DNA from: Gracilibacteraceae bacterium
GTDB lineage: Bacteria > Bacillota > Desulfitobacteriia > Desulfitobacteriales > Syntrophobotulaceae
DNA: 5,104 nucleotides
Direction of reading: 5' to 3'
Assembly (NCBI GenBank): GCA_031255985.1
Contig: JAIRRL010000133.1
Location: 1-5,104 of the forward strand
In this document: in pieces, positions 1 to 5,091 of the stretch
How positions within the stretch are numbered: the first letter of the stretch is position 1
How the letters are laid out: each line of letters opens with the position of its first letter
The notes under the pieces: generated by a model
The model's input: only the letters and a program-made list of their open reading frames with translations
The model's database searches: none
Told to the model about the DNA's origin: nothing
Translations under genes and position numbers: made by a program

Positions 1-927
1 GCCAATACGGCGTTTGCCGCCCTGATGCGCCTGGCGGTTGTGATTTTGCCGCTCATCATCCTCATCGGGGCGGCGGGCAGTTATTTTGTCGCCGGCGGCG
101 CCTTGGCCCCCGTCCGGAAAATCGCCCAAACAGCGGAAGAAATAACGGCGGGCGGCGACCTGAGCAAGAGAATCGCCCTCGGCGCGGGCAAGGATGAAAT
201 CTACTCGCTGGCGGCCTCGTTTGACCGGATGCTGGAACGCCTGCGGGAAGCCTTCGCCAAGGAACAGCAGTTTACTTCCGACGCCTCGCATGAACTCAGG
301 ACGCCGGTCAGCGTGATCATCTCGCAATGCGAATACGCGCTGGAAAACGCCGCTTCCAGGGAAGAACTCCAAACAGCGGTGGAATCCACGCTGGAGCAGG
401 CGCGGCGGATGGCCGCCCTCATCGCCCGTTTGCTCGCTTTTGCCAGAGCTGACGCGGGCCGGGCGGAAATAAGCAAGGAGACCGTCGATCTGAGCGAACT
501 CGCCCGCGGCGCGGCGGAACAAGCGGCTGAAATCGCGGCGGCCAAAAGGATAACCGTCGCGGCGGCTATTGAAGCCGATCTCCTGGTCACGGGCGACGAA
601 ACCCTCCTGGTCAGGATGATGTGGAATCTCCTGGAAAACAGTATCAAATACGGCAAAGAAGGCGGGGCGACGGAATTCAGCCTCCGGAGCGAAAACGATC
701 TGATCGTCGGCGAGGTCAAAGACGACGGCGTCGGCATCGCGGCGGCGCATATTGGAAAAATATGGGATCGATTCAGCCGCGTGGATGAAGCAAGGAGCGG
801 CGACGGTTTCGGCCTGGGACTTTCCATGGTGAAATATATCGCCGGGGTACACGGCGGCGGCGTGGCGGCGGAAAGCGAGCCTGGCGCCGGCAGCGTTTTC
901 ACTTTCCGCCTGCCCCGGAAAAAATAA
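1..927 (+). CDS. Sensor histidine kinase with HAMP domain (5'-truncated by window edge)
   Basis: The reading frame is open from base 1, so the start, first membrane helix and sensor domain lie outside; the Met at 25 is internal. Numbering from that Met: a transmembrane helix at about 3-21, a HAMP linker at about 22-75 (conserved Pro29, D57-E58), a HisKA dimerisation helix with phospho-acceptor His89 in HELRTP, then HATPase_c with N-box NLLENSIKYG (201-210), G1 box DDGVG (233-237), F-box around IWDRF (246-250) and G2 box GFGLGLS (261-267). All catalytic boxes are intact, so the enzyme should autophosphorylate from ATP and pass phosphate to a response regulator. The HELRTP-type H-box is typical of kinases paired with OmpR/PhoB-family regulators, whose gene is probably just upstream. 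HAMP argues against a BceS-type intramembrane kinase, which usually lacks it. Its stop is followed within 10 bp by a candidate OmpR-type site. Ligand unknown. Confidence 0.96.
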   Translation, partial: ANTAFAALMRLAVVILPLIILIGAAGSYFVAGGALAPVRKIAQTAEEITAGGDLSKRIALGAGKDEIYSLAASFDRMLERLREAFAKEQQFTSDASHELRTPVSVIISQCEYALENAASREELQTAVESTLEQARRMAALIARLLAFARADAGRAEISKETVDLSELARGAAEQAAEIAAAKRITVAAAIEADLLVTGDETLLVRMMWNLLENSIKYGKEGGATEFSLRSENDLIVGEVKDDGVGIAAAHIGKIWDRFSRVDEARSGDGFGLGLSMVKYIAGVHGGGVAAESEPGAGSVFTFRLPRKK

Positions 928-936
928 TCATAATTT

Positions 937-955
937 TTCATCTTCCCTTCATCTT
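937..955 (+). promoter_or_regulatory. Candidate OmpR/PhoB-family activator site (tandem TTCATCTT)
   Basis: Two exact copies of TTCATCTT lie at 937-944 and 948-955, a period of 11 bp or one helical turn. The second copy ends 12 bp before a perfect TATAAT, so the pair occupies the place of a -35 box. OmpR/PhoB-family dimers bind head-to-tail on direct repeats with this period and often replace the -35 contact. A further TCAT at 928-931 could be a degenerate third half-site. The regulator is inferred to be the partner of the upstream kinase. Confidence 0.6.
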
Positions 956-967
956 GAAAAGATAGAA

Positions 968-973
968 TATAAT
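968..973 (+). promoter_or_regulatory. -10 box of the PepSY lipoprotein promoter
   Basis: This is a perfect TATAAT. Sixteen to 18 bp upstream there is no TTGACA-like hexamer (945-950 reads CCCTTC), which suggests an activator-dependent promoter served by the tandem repeats at 937-955. Transcription would start near 980, leaving a leader of about 57 nt. A short inverted repeat, ATCTT-GAA-AAGAT (951-963), lies between the repeats and the -10. Confidence 0.6.
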
Positions 974-1036
974 TGAGGACTAAAGCGGACTGACGCCCGC
1001 AACCCAACAGGATATTGGGAAAGGATGGAAGAAAAT

Positions 1037-1819
1037 ATGAAAAGATTATTGCTGACTTTGGCCGTATTCGCTCTGATCGCCCTTGCGGCCTGCGCTCCCG
1101 GCGCCGCGCCCGGCGGCGCTCCCGAAGGCGCGGGCGCGGCGGGAGCGGAAGCGGCGGATACGGCGGGAGAAAACACCCAGGCTCCAACCGTAGAGCCGGA
1201 ACCGCCGGCAGCGACCGAGCCGGAAAACGCCGGCGAGCCGCCCGCCGCCACGCCGCCGCCCGCTTCAAATCCGCCTGTTTCCACTTCGGCGGCCTCAACC
1301 CCGGCGACCCCGGCGCCGACCCCGCCGCCGGCCCCGGCGGCGCCTAACCCGGCCCCGGCGGGCGACATCGGCGAGGTCAGAGCGAAGGAAATCGCTCTCG
1401 CCCACGCCGGCCTGAAAGAAAGCGACGTCGTCTTTGTCCGCGTTCATTTGGATTATGACGACTGGCGGCGCGAATACGAGGTTGAGTTTTACAGCGGCAA
1501 TGTTGAATACGATTATGACATAGACGCCGCGACCGGCGACATCCGCTCCTTCGACCGCGACGCGGAATACTATCTCCCGCCCTCGGCGGGCGCCGCCGCC
1601 GGCGCGGGCGACATCGGCGAGGCCAGAGCGAAAGAAATCGCCCTCGCTCACGCCGGCTACGCGGCTGACGGAGTAATAGCACTCAGAGTTAAACGTGATT
1701 ACGACGACGGACGCCTTGAATACGAGGTGGAATTCTACGTCGGCAATATCGAATACAATTATGAAATCGACGCCGCAACCGGCACAGTCTTAAATTACGA
1801 AGCCGAACAAGACCATTAA
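1037..1819 (+). CDS. Lipoprotein with two tandem PepSY domains
   Basis: The protein is 260 residues. The N-terminus is a lipoprotein signal peptide: MKR, a hydrophobic stretch, and lipobox LAAC with the acylated Cys at 19, so it should be membrane-anchored and exposed outside the cell. Residues 20-109 are a low-complexity linker rich in Ala, Pro, Gly and Glu. Two PepSY domains follow at about 110-179 and 192-260; each starts DIGExRAKEIALAHAG, continues with DYDD and EYEVEFY, and ends with IDAATG. PepSY domains are found in regulators or inhibitors of peptidases and in small envelope proteins beside two-component systems; the target here is unknown. ATG 1037 is preferred over the in-frame ATG 1025 because it places Lys-Arg at the signal-peptide start and has purine-rich AAGGATGGAAG upstream. 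It follows the kinase gene by 109 bp with its own candidate promoter. Confidence 0.88.
   Translation: MKRLLLTLAVFALIALAACAPGAAPGGAPEGAGAAGAEAADTAGENTQAPTVEPEPPAATEPENAGEPPAATPPPASNPPVSTSAASTPATPAPTPPPAPAAPNPAPAGDIGEVRAKEIALAHAGLKESDVVFVRVHLDYDDWRREYEVEFYSGNVEYDYDIDAATGDIRSFDRDAEYYLPPSAGAAAGAGDIGEARAKEIALAHAGYAADGVIALRVKRDYDDGRLEYEVEFYVGNIEYNYEIDAATGTVLNYEAEQDH
1361..1783 (+). repeat. In-frame tandem duplication encoding the two PepSY domains
   Basis: The segment 1361-1537 is repeated at 1607-1783, an offset of 246 bp (82 codons). The first 50 or so bases of each copy are nearly identical in DNA, differing at a few scattered positions. By eye about 41 of the first 58 aligned residues are identical. 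The middle of the domain, after the AHAG motif, has diverged most. The spacer between the domains is Ala/Gly-rich. Confidence 0.85.
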
Positions 1820-1824
1820 CCGCA

Positions 1825-1848
1825 CGGGACGCCGCCACCGGCGTCCCG
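1825..1848 (+). terminator. GC-rich hairpin after the PepSY gene (possible terminator, no T-tract)
   Basis: CGGGACGCC (1825-1833) pairs perfectly with GGCGTCCCG (1840-1848) around a 6-nt loop, beginning 5 bp after the stop codon. The downstream bases are C-rich rather than T-rich, so it does not look like a canonical intrinsic terminator. It may mark a 3' end stabilised after Rho-dependent termination, or act together with the second hairpin at 1866-1895, which is followed by five T. Confidence 0.4.
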
Positions 1849-1865
1849 CGCCCCCTGCTCCCCGG

Positions 1866-1895
1866 CGGCAATCTTACAATAATGTAAGATTGCCG
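1866..1895 (+). promoter_or_regulatory. Candidate BceR-type operator within a perfect 12-bp inverted repeat
   Basis: CGGCAATCTTAC (1866-1877) is the exact reverse complement of GTAAGATTGCCG (1884-1895), with loop AATAAT. At its core is TTACA-N4-TGTAA (1874-1887), an exact fit to the TnACA-N4-TGTAA motif that I recall for BceR-like response regulators of Firmicutes. The genes downstream encode just such a transporter. Its centre (1880.5) is about 63 bp upstream of the predicted start of transcription, a usual place for an activator. The alternative is an intrinsic terminator for the preceding gene, since TTTTT lies at 1901-1905, but that T-run begins 5 nt after the stem. Confidence 0.6.
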
Positions 1896-1931
1896 TAATG
1901 TTTTTCTATGGCGGCGTCTCATTCTCCGGGT

Positions 1932-1937
1932 TATAAT
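1932..1937 (+). promoter_or_regulatory. -10 box of the ABC transporter operon promoter
   Basis: A perfect TATAAT sits 28 bp before the ATPase start codon. The position 17 bp upstream reads TGGCGG, not a -35 box, and there is no TG extension. This again suggests activator dependence, consistent with the inverted repeat at 1866-1895. The predicted start is near 1944, giving a short leader with ribosome binding site GGAGG at 1952-1956, 9 nt before ATG 1966. Confidence 0.6.
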
Positions 1938-1965
1938 AAATCAAAAAACGCGGAGGTATGACAAA

Positions 1966-2733
1966 ATGGCGGCGATTTTGCAAGCCGAAAATCTGGAGAA
2001 ATACTACGGCGCCAAAAACAATTTGACCAAAGCCCTGGACGGCGTCAGTTTCAAAGTGGCGGCCGGCGAATTCCTGGGCGTGATGGGCGCCTCTGGCAGC
2101 GGCAAAACGACTTTGCTCAACTGCGTGTCCACCATTGACTCCGTCACGGCCGGGCGGATTCTGCTCAACGGCCGCGACGTCACGACCATGAGCGGCAAAG
2201 CGCTGGCCCGGTTTCGCCGGGAAACCTTGGGCTTCATCTTTCAGGATTTTAACCTGCTGGACACGCTGACGGCTTTTGAAAACATCGCCCTGGCCCTGTC
2301 GATTCTGCGGCGGCCGGCCGGAGACATCGAGGCGCGGGTGCGGGAAGCGGCTGAAGTTTTAGGCATTACGGACGTGCTGGAAAAATTTCCCTACCAGATG
2401 TCCGGCGGCCAAAAACAGCGGGTCGCCTGCGCCAGAGCGATTGTGACCACGCCGGCGCTGGTGCTGGCGGACGAACCGACCGGCTCTTTGGACTCCAAAT
2501 CGGCGCGGGCGCTGTTGGAAAGTTTCCAACATTTGGTGACAAGTCGCGGCGCCACCATCCTCATGGTGACGCACGACGCCTTTTCCGCCAGCTATTGCCA
2601 CCGGATTCTCTTTGTCCGGGACGGCAGGATTTTTCAGGAACTGGTGCGCGGCAACGAGAGCCGCAAGGCTTTTTTTGACCAAATCATCGAAGTGGTAAGC
2701 TTGCTGGGAGGTGACGGGCATGACCTCCGCTGA
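1966..2733 (+). CDS. BceA-type ABC transporter ATP-binding protein
   Basis: The protein is 255 residues, the normal length for this family. All ABC ATPase motifs are present: Walker A GASGSGKTT (41-49), Q-loop Gln93 in FQDFNLL, signature SGGQKQR (146-152), Walker B with LADEPTGS (167-174; D169, catalytic E170), D-loop SLD (174-176) and switch His203 in VTHD. It belongs to the LolD/MacB-like branch, and the C-terminal tail with FFDQIIEVVSLLGG (237-249) is typical of BceA proteins. It should hydrolyse ATP in the cytoplasm to drive the adjoining permease; characterised BceAB systems protect cell-wall lipid carriers from peptide antibiotics such as bacitracin and lantibiotics. ATG 1966 follows GGAGG at a good distance. 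The gene overlaps the permease gene by 14 bp, implying translational coupling. The substrate is not predictable. Confidence 0.95.
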   Translation: MAAILQAENLEKYYGAKNNLTKALDGVSFKVAAGEFLGVMGASGSGKTTLLNCVSTIDSVTAGRILLNGRDVTTMSGKALARFRRETLGFIFQDFNLLDTLTAFENIALALSILRRPAGDIEARVREAAEVLGITDVLEKFPYQMSGGQKQRVACARAIVTTPALVLADEPTGSLDSKSARALLESFQHLVTSRGATILMVTHDAFSASYCHRILFVRDGRIFQELVRGNESRKAFFDQIIEVVSLLGGDGHDLR

Positions 2734-4723
2734 CCTGGCTTTTCGCAACGTCCGCAAGAGCGCGCGCGATTACGCCGTTTATTTTATGACCCTGACCTTC
2801 GGCATCTGCGTATTCTATGTCTTCAACTCCCTCGGCAGCCAGCAGGCCGTCATGGAACTGAGTTCCGCCCAGAGCCTGACCATGCGGACGCTGGATCGCC
2901 TGGTTGGCGGCTTCTCCTTGTTCATCTCGGTTATTCTCTGTTTTCTCATCATTTACGCCAACGGATTTCTCATCAAACGGCGCAAAAAAGAATTCGGCGT
3001 GTACCTGACCTTGGGGATGGAGCGGGGGCGGATTTCCCGTATTCTGGTCTGGGAAACCGTATTCATGGGCCTCGCCTCGCTGGTCGCGGGCCTGTTGCTC
3101 GGCGTTTTGCTCTCTCAGGGCATGGCCCTCGTGACCGCTTCGCTTTTGGGCGTGAAAATCAGCGGTTTCCGCTTTATCGTCTCCGCCGCTGCGGCGGGCA
3201 AAACCGTCGCCTACTTCGGCCTGGCCTTCATCTTGACCTTGCTGTTCAACGTGCGCCAGGTCAATAAACAACAGCTGATCGAACTGATTTACGCCGAACG
3301 GAAAAACGAAGTCAGCCGCGCCCCCAAACCGGCGGCGGCGCTCCTGCTTTTTCTGCTGTCCGTCCTGCTCCTGGCCGCCGCTTATATCATGGCGACCGCC
3401 AAATTGTTTGAAAGCGGCGCCCTCCTGAACGTCCTCCTGATTTTGGGGGCAGCCGGCACGTTTTTGTTTTTTTACTCGCTCTCCGGCTTCCTCCTGGCGG
3501 CCATCCGGCGGAGCAAGCTGTATTCGCGCGGCCTGAACATGTTCGTCCTGCGCCAGTTGAGCGGCAAAATCAACACCGCCTATGTCTCCATGAGCATAGT
3601 CTGCCTGATGCTCTTTATTTCCATCTGCGCTCTTTCCTCCGGTCTGGGGGTGGCGCGGGGTATAGCCACCGAGTTGAGCGGGGCCGCGCCCTATGACGCC
3701 ACGCTGGTGCTGCAGCCGGAGACGGAGGACGGCGAGGCCGCCTTGGCTTACACGCCCGTCGGTCTTATGAGTTGGCTGGAAAATAAAGGCGCGGATCTGA
3801 CGACTTTTGCCGGCGACAGCCGGGCGGCGGCGTTTTATGACGCGGCCGACACCGGACTGGTTTTTGCCGGGCCGAACGAAGAAAAAGTCGAACCCTTCCT
3901 GCTCGGCCTCACGGCTTATAACTCCGCCCTGACCATGCGGGGCGAGGCGCCGCTGACTCTCGCCCCGGACGAATACGCCGTAAATTTCGCCGCCGGCGGT
4001 CCCGGCTGGGATGATTACCTGAACCAATACTGCGCGGCGGGCGGCGCTCTGACGCTGGGCGGACGCGAATTGCGCACGCGGGAAGCGCTGCTGCGCCGGT
4101 ATTCTCTGGAAGTGCACACTCAGCGCAAGCTGGATCTGGTTTTGGTCGTGCCGGACGAACTGCTGGCGGGACGGCAGGTCAAAAAAGAAGTGCTTTTCGT
4201 CAATTACCCGCGGAGCGAAATGCGCTACGAACAGCTTTGCCTGGCCGCTCTCAGCGGTCTGGAGACGGAGAGCGCGGACGGCAGACGGCTGCGCGGTCTG
4301 GTGGAAACAAAAATCCAGGTCAGCGACTACGCCGGCAACAGCACCGCCACAATCGGCTATCTGGCTATATACATGGGGACGGTTTTTCTGATCGCTTCCG
4401 CCGCCGTTCTCGCTATCGGCCAGCTATCGGAAGCGAGTGACAATATCCATCGCTACAATTTGCTCAGTAAAATCGGCGCCGACGAGCGGATGCTGAGCCG
4501 GGCCCTGTTCGCCCAAATGCTCATTTGCTTCGGCGCGCCCCTCCTGCTCGCCCTCGTCCATTCCGCCGTCGGCCTCGCCGTCGCCCGGAATGTAATGTTG
4601 AAAATAGGCGGGATTGACATCTCCGGCGTCAGCATCGCCGCCGCGCTGGTCATGGTGCTGGTTTACGGCGGATATTTTCTCGCGACCTACTGGAGCGGCA
4701 AACGGATAATAATCAGAGAGTAA
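2720..4723 (+). CDS. BceB-type ABC transporter permease (FtsX family, large extracytoplasmic domain)
   Basis: The protein is 667 residues, normal for BceB proteins. Hydrophobic segments fit the family's ten-helix plan: about 18-38, 62-85, 110-135, 160-178, 205-226, 235-260 and 287-308, then a soluble loop of about 235 residues (309-543), then 546-568, 599-620 and 635-656. FtsX-type regions cover helices 2-4 and 8-10, with the cytoplasmic motif KEFGVYLTLGM at about 90-100. In known BceAB systems the large extracellular loop recognises the peptide antibiotic or its lipid-carrier complex, and the transporter also signals to a BceS-type kinase. ATG 2720 is chosen because GGGAGGTGA (2706-2714) is an excellent ribosome binding site 8 nt upstream; the alternative GTG 2711 falls inside it. 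The start overlaps the ATPase gene. The soluble loop is the least conserved part, so substrate is open. Confidence 0.94.
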   Translation: MTSADLAFRNVRKSARDYAVYFMTLTFGICVFYVFNSLGSQQAVMELSSAQSLTMRTLDRLVGGFSLFISVILCFLIIYANGFLIKRRKKEFGVYLTLGMERGRISRILVWETVFMGLASLVAGLLLGVLLSQGMALVTASLLGVKISGFRFIVSAAAAGKTVAYFGLAFILTLLFNVRQVNKQQLIELIYAERKNEVSRAPKPAAALLLFLLSVLLLAAAYIMATAKLFESGALLNVLLILGAAGTFLFFYSLSGFLLAAIRRSKLYSRGLNMFVLRQLSGKINTAYVSMSIVCLMLFISICALSSGLGVARGIATELSGAAPYDATLVLQPETEDGEAALAYTPVGLMSWLENKGADLTTFAGDSRAAAFYDAADTGLVFAGPNEEKVEPFLLGLTAYNSALTMRGEAPLTLAPDEYAVNFAAGGPGWDDYLNQYCAAGGALTLGGRELRTREALLRRYSLEVHTQRKLDLVLVVPDELLAGRQVKKEVLFVNYPRSEMRYEQLCLAALSGLETESADGRRLRGLVETKIQVSDYAGNSTATIGYLAIYMGTVFLIASAAVLAIGQLSEASDNIHRYNLLSKIGADERMLSRALFAQMLICFGAPLLLALVHSAVGLAVARNVMLKIGGIDISGVSIAAALVMVLVYGGYFLATYWSGKRIIIRE

Positions 4724-4771
4724 CTCACGGGACGCCGCACGGGCGGATATTTAAAAAAAAATTTTCCTGTC

Positions 4772-4821
4772 TCAGGGCCGGGCTTGACAACCTAGGTTGT
4801 CAAAAATTTTTCCGGCCCTGA
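4772..4821. repeat. Nested inverted repeat: 10-bp GC arms around a 20-bp perfect palindrome
   Basis: TCAGGGCCGG (4772-4781) is the exact reverse complement of CCGGCCCTGA (4812-4821). Between them lies the perfect palindrome TTGACAACCTAGGTTGTCAA (4784-4803), then AAATTTTT. In RNA the whole could form a two-tier hairpin that might end the permease transcript; in DNA the palindrome looks like the operator of a dimeric repressor. No T-tract follows the outer stem on the + strand. Confidence 0.8.
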
Positions 4822-4830
4822 AGCCGGAAA
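4809..4830 (+). repeat. Alternative hairpin sharing an arm with the nested repeat
   Basis: TTTCCGGC (4809-4816) pairs with GCCGGAAA (4823-4830) around a 6-nt loop, CCTGAA. It uses bases 4812-4821 that also form the right arm of the 4772-4821 repeat, so the two RNA structures cannot coexist. Confidence 0.6.
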
Positions 4831-4923
4831 CCCTTGATATTAGCGGACGCTCATGGATAAAAATGTAAAATAATTACATAATTTAGGTAAAATTTAAGGG
4901 AGATAATTTAATTTTAGCGGGGC

Positions 4924-4952
4924 TTGACGAACGCTGGAAAACATGGTAAGGT
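4924..4952 (+). promoter_or_regulatory. Sigma-70-type promoter with extended -10 for the gene at 5092
   Basis: The -35 box is TTGACG (4924-4929). After a 17-bp spacer comes TAAGGT (4947-4952), which keeps the key T1, A2 and T6 of a -10 box, and TG at 4944-4945 gives an extended -10. Transcription would start near 4959-4960, leaving a leader of about 130 nt. Confidence 0.55.
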
Positions 4953-4962
4953 TATGATAACC
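4950..4962. promoter_or_regulatory. Palindrome overlapping the -10 box and start point (possible operator)
   Basis: GGTTATGATAACC is perfectly symmetric about the central G. It overlaps the end of the -10 hexamer and covers the predicted start of transcription, where a bound repressor would block RNA polymerase. No particular regulator family is recognised. Confidence 0.4.
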
Positions 4963-5091
4963 GTCGGTTAGCTATCGCTAATGACCGTCCTCCGGCGCCT
5001 CTGAGACGTCAGAATCAGCGCTTACGGGCAAGTCAAGGCAAACACAGTTTTACGGCGCTCACTGCCCTAATGTGAGAGGAAGGATACGATT
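4960..5091 (+). promoter_or_regulatory. Structured 5' leader, unclassified
   Basis: Several short stems can be drawn: TTAGC/GCTAA (4968-4972 with 4977-4981) closed by CGG/CCG; TCTGA/TCAGA (5000-5004 with 5009-5013); AGCGC/GCGCT (5017-5021 with 5055-5059); and CTCAC/GTGAG (5058-5062 with 5072-5076). The loop of the last contains TGCCC (5063-5067), complementary to GGGCA at 5026-5030, which would make a pseudoknot. The third and fourth stems share bases 5058-5059, so they compete. I do not recognise a known riboswitch class. Confidence 0.4.

Larger units (their letters stand above)
4724..5091. other. 368-bp intergenic region rich in inverted repeats, no gene seen
   Basis: No convincing coding sequence lies here; the only small frames (ATG 4853, six codons; ATG 4981, seven codons) lack ribosome binding sites. 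From left to right it holds a 13-bp copy of the post-stop sequence seen after the PepSY gene (4726-4738), an A9T4 tract (4753-4765), a nested palindrome (4772-4821), an AT-rich stretch (4857-4915), a promoter (4924-4952), and a foldable leader. No clear intrinsic terminator with a T-tract follows the permease gene on the + strand. Confidence 0.7.

Noticed and set aside
920..938. AT-only inverted repeat AAAAAT...ATTTTT after the kinase stop as a terminator
   Set aside because: The stem has no GC pairs and would be too weak; the overlapping TTCATCTT repeats explain the site better.
1025..1036. ATG 1025 as the lipoprotein start
   Set aside because: It would add Met-Glu-Glu-Asn before the signal peptide, placing two acidic residues in a region that should be basic; only a GGGA 4 nt upstream supports it.
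201..1298. Open frame of 365 codons on the - strand
   Set aside because: It runs antisense through the kinase gene, the promoter gap and the lipoprotein linker; the product is Arg/Ser/Ala-rich with no domain.
1015..1347. 110-codon + strand frame overlapping the lipoprotein gene
   Set aside because: An Arg/Gly-rich out-of-frame reading of the GC-rich linker, while the lipoprotein frame has a signal peptide and domains.
2711..2719. GTG 2711 as the permease start
   Set aside because: It overlaps the GGGAGGTGA ribosome binding site that serves ATG 2720.
2684..4117. Long open frame of 477 codons on the - strand
   Set aside because: It lies antisense to the permease gene, gives a Gln/Arg/Ala/Gly-rich low-complexity product with no recognisable domain, and is explained by the strong codon-position base bias of the + strand gene.
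4834..4863. Second promoter TTGATA-N18-TAAAAA
   Set aside because: The -10 match is weak and the spacing is not ideal; the boxes at 4924-4952 are better.
4981..5004. Leader peptide Met-Thr-Val-Leu-Arg-Arg-Leu in the 5' leader
   Set aside because: There is no ribosome binding site upstream of ATG 4981 and the start lies within the 3' arm of a predicted stem.
5040..5085. Resemblance of CACTG and GAGAGGAAGG to parts of a cobalamin riboswitch
   Set aside because: The other conserved cobalamin-riboswitch blocks are absent and the start codon follows too closely.
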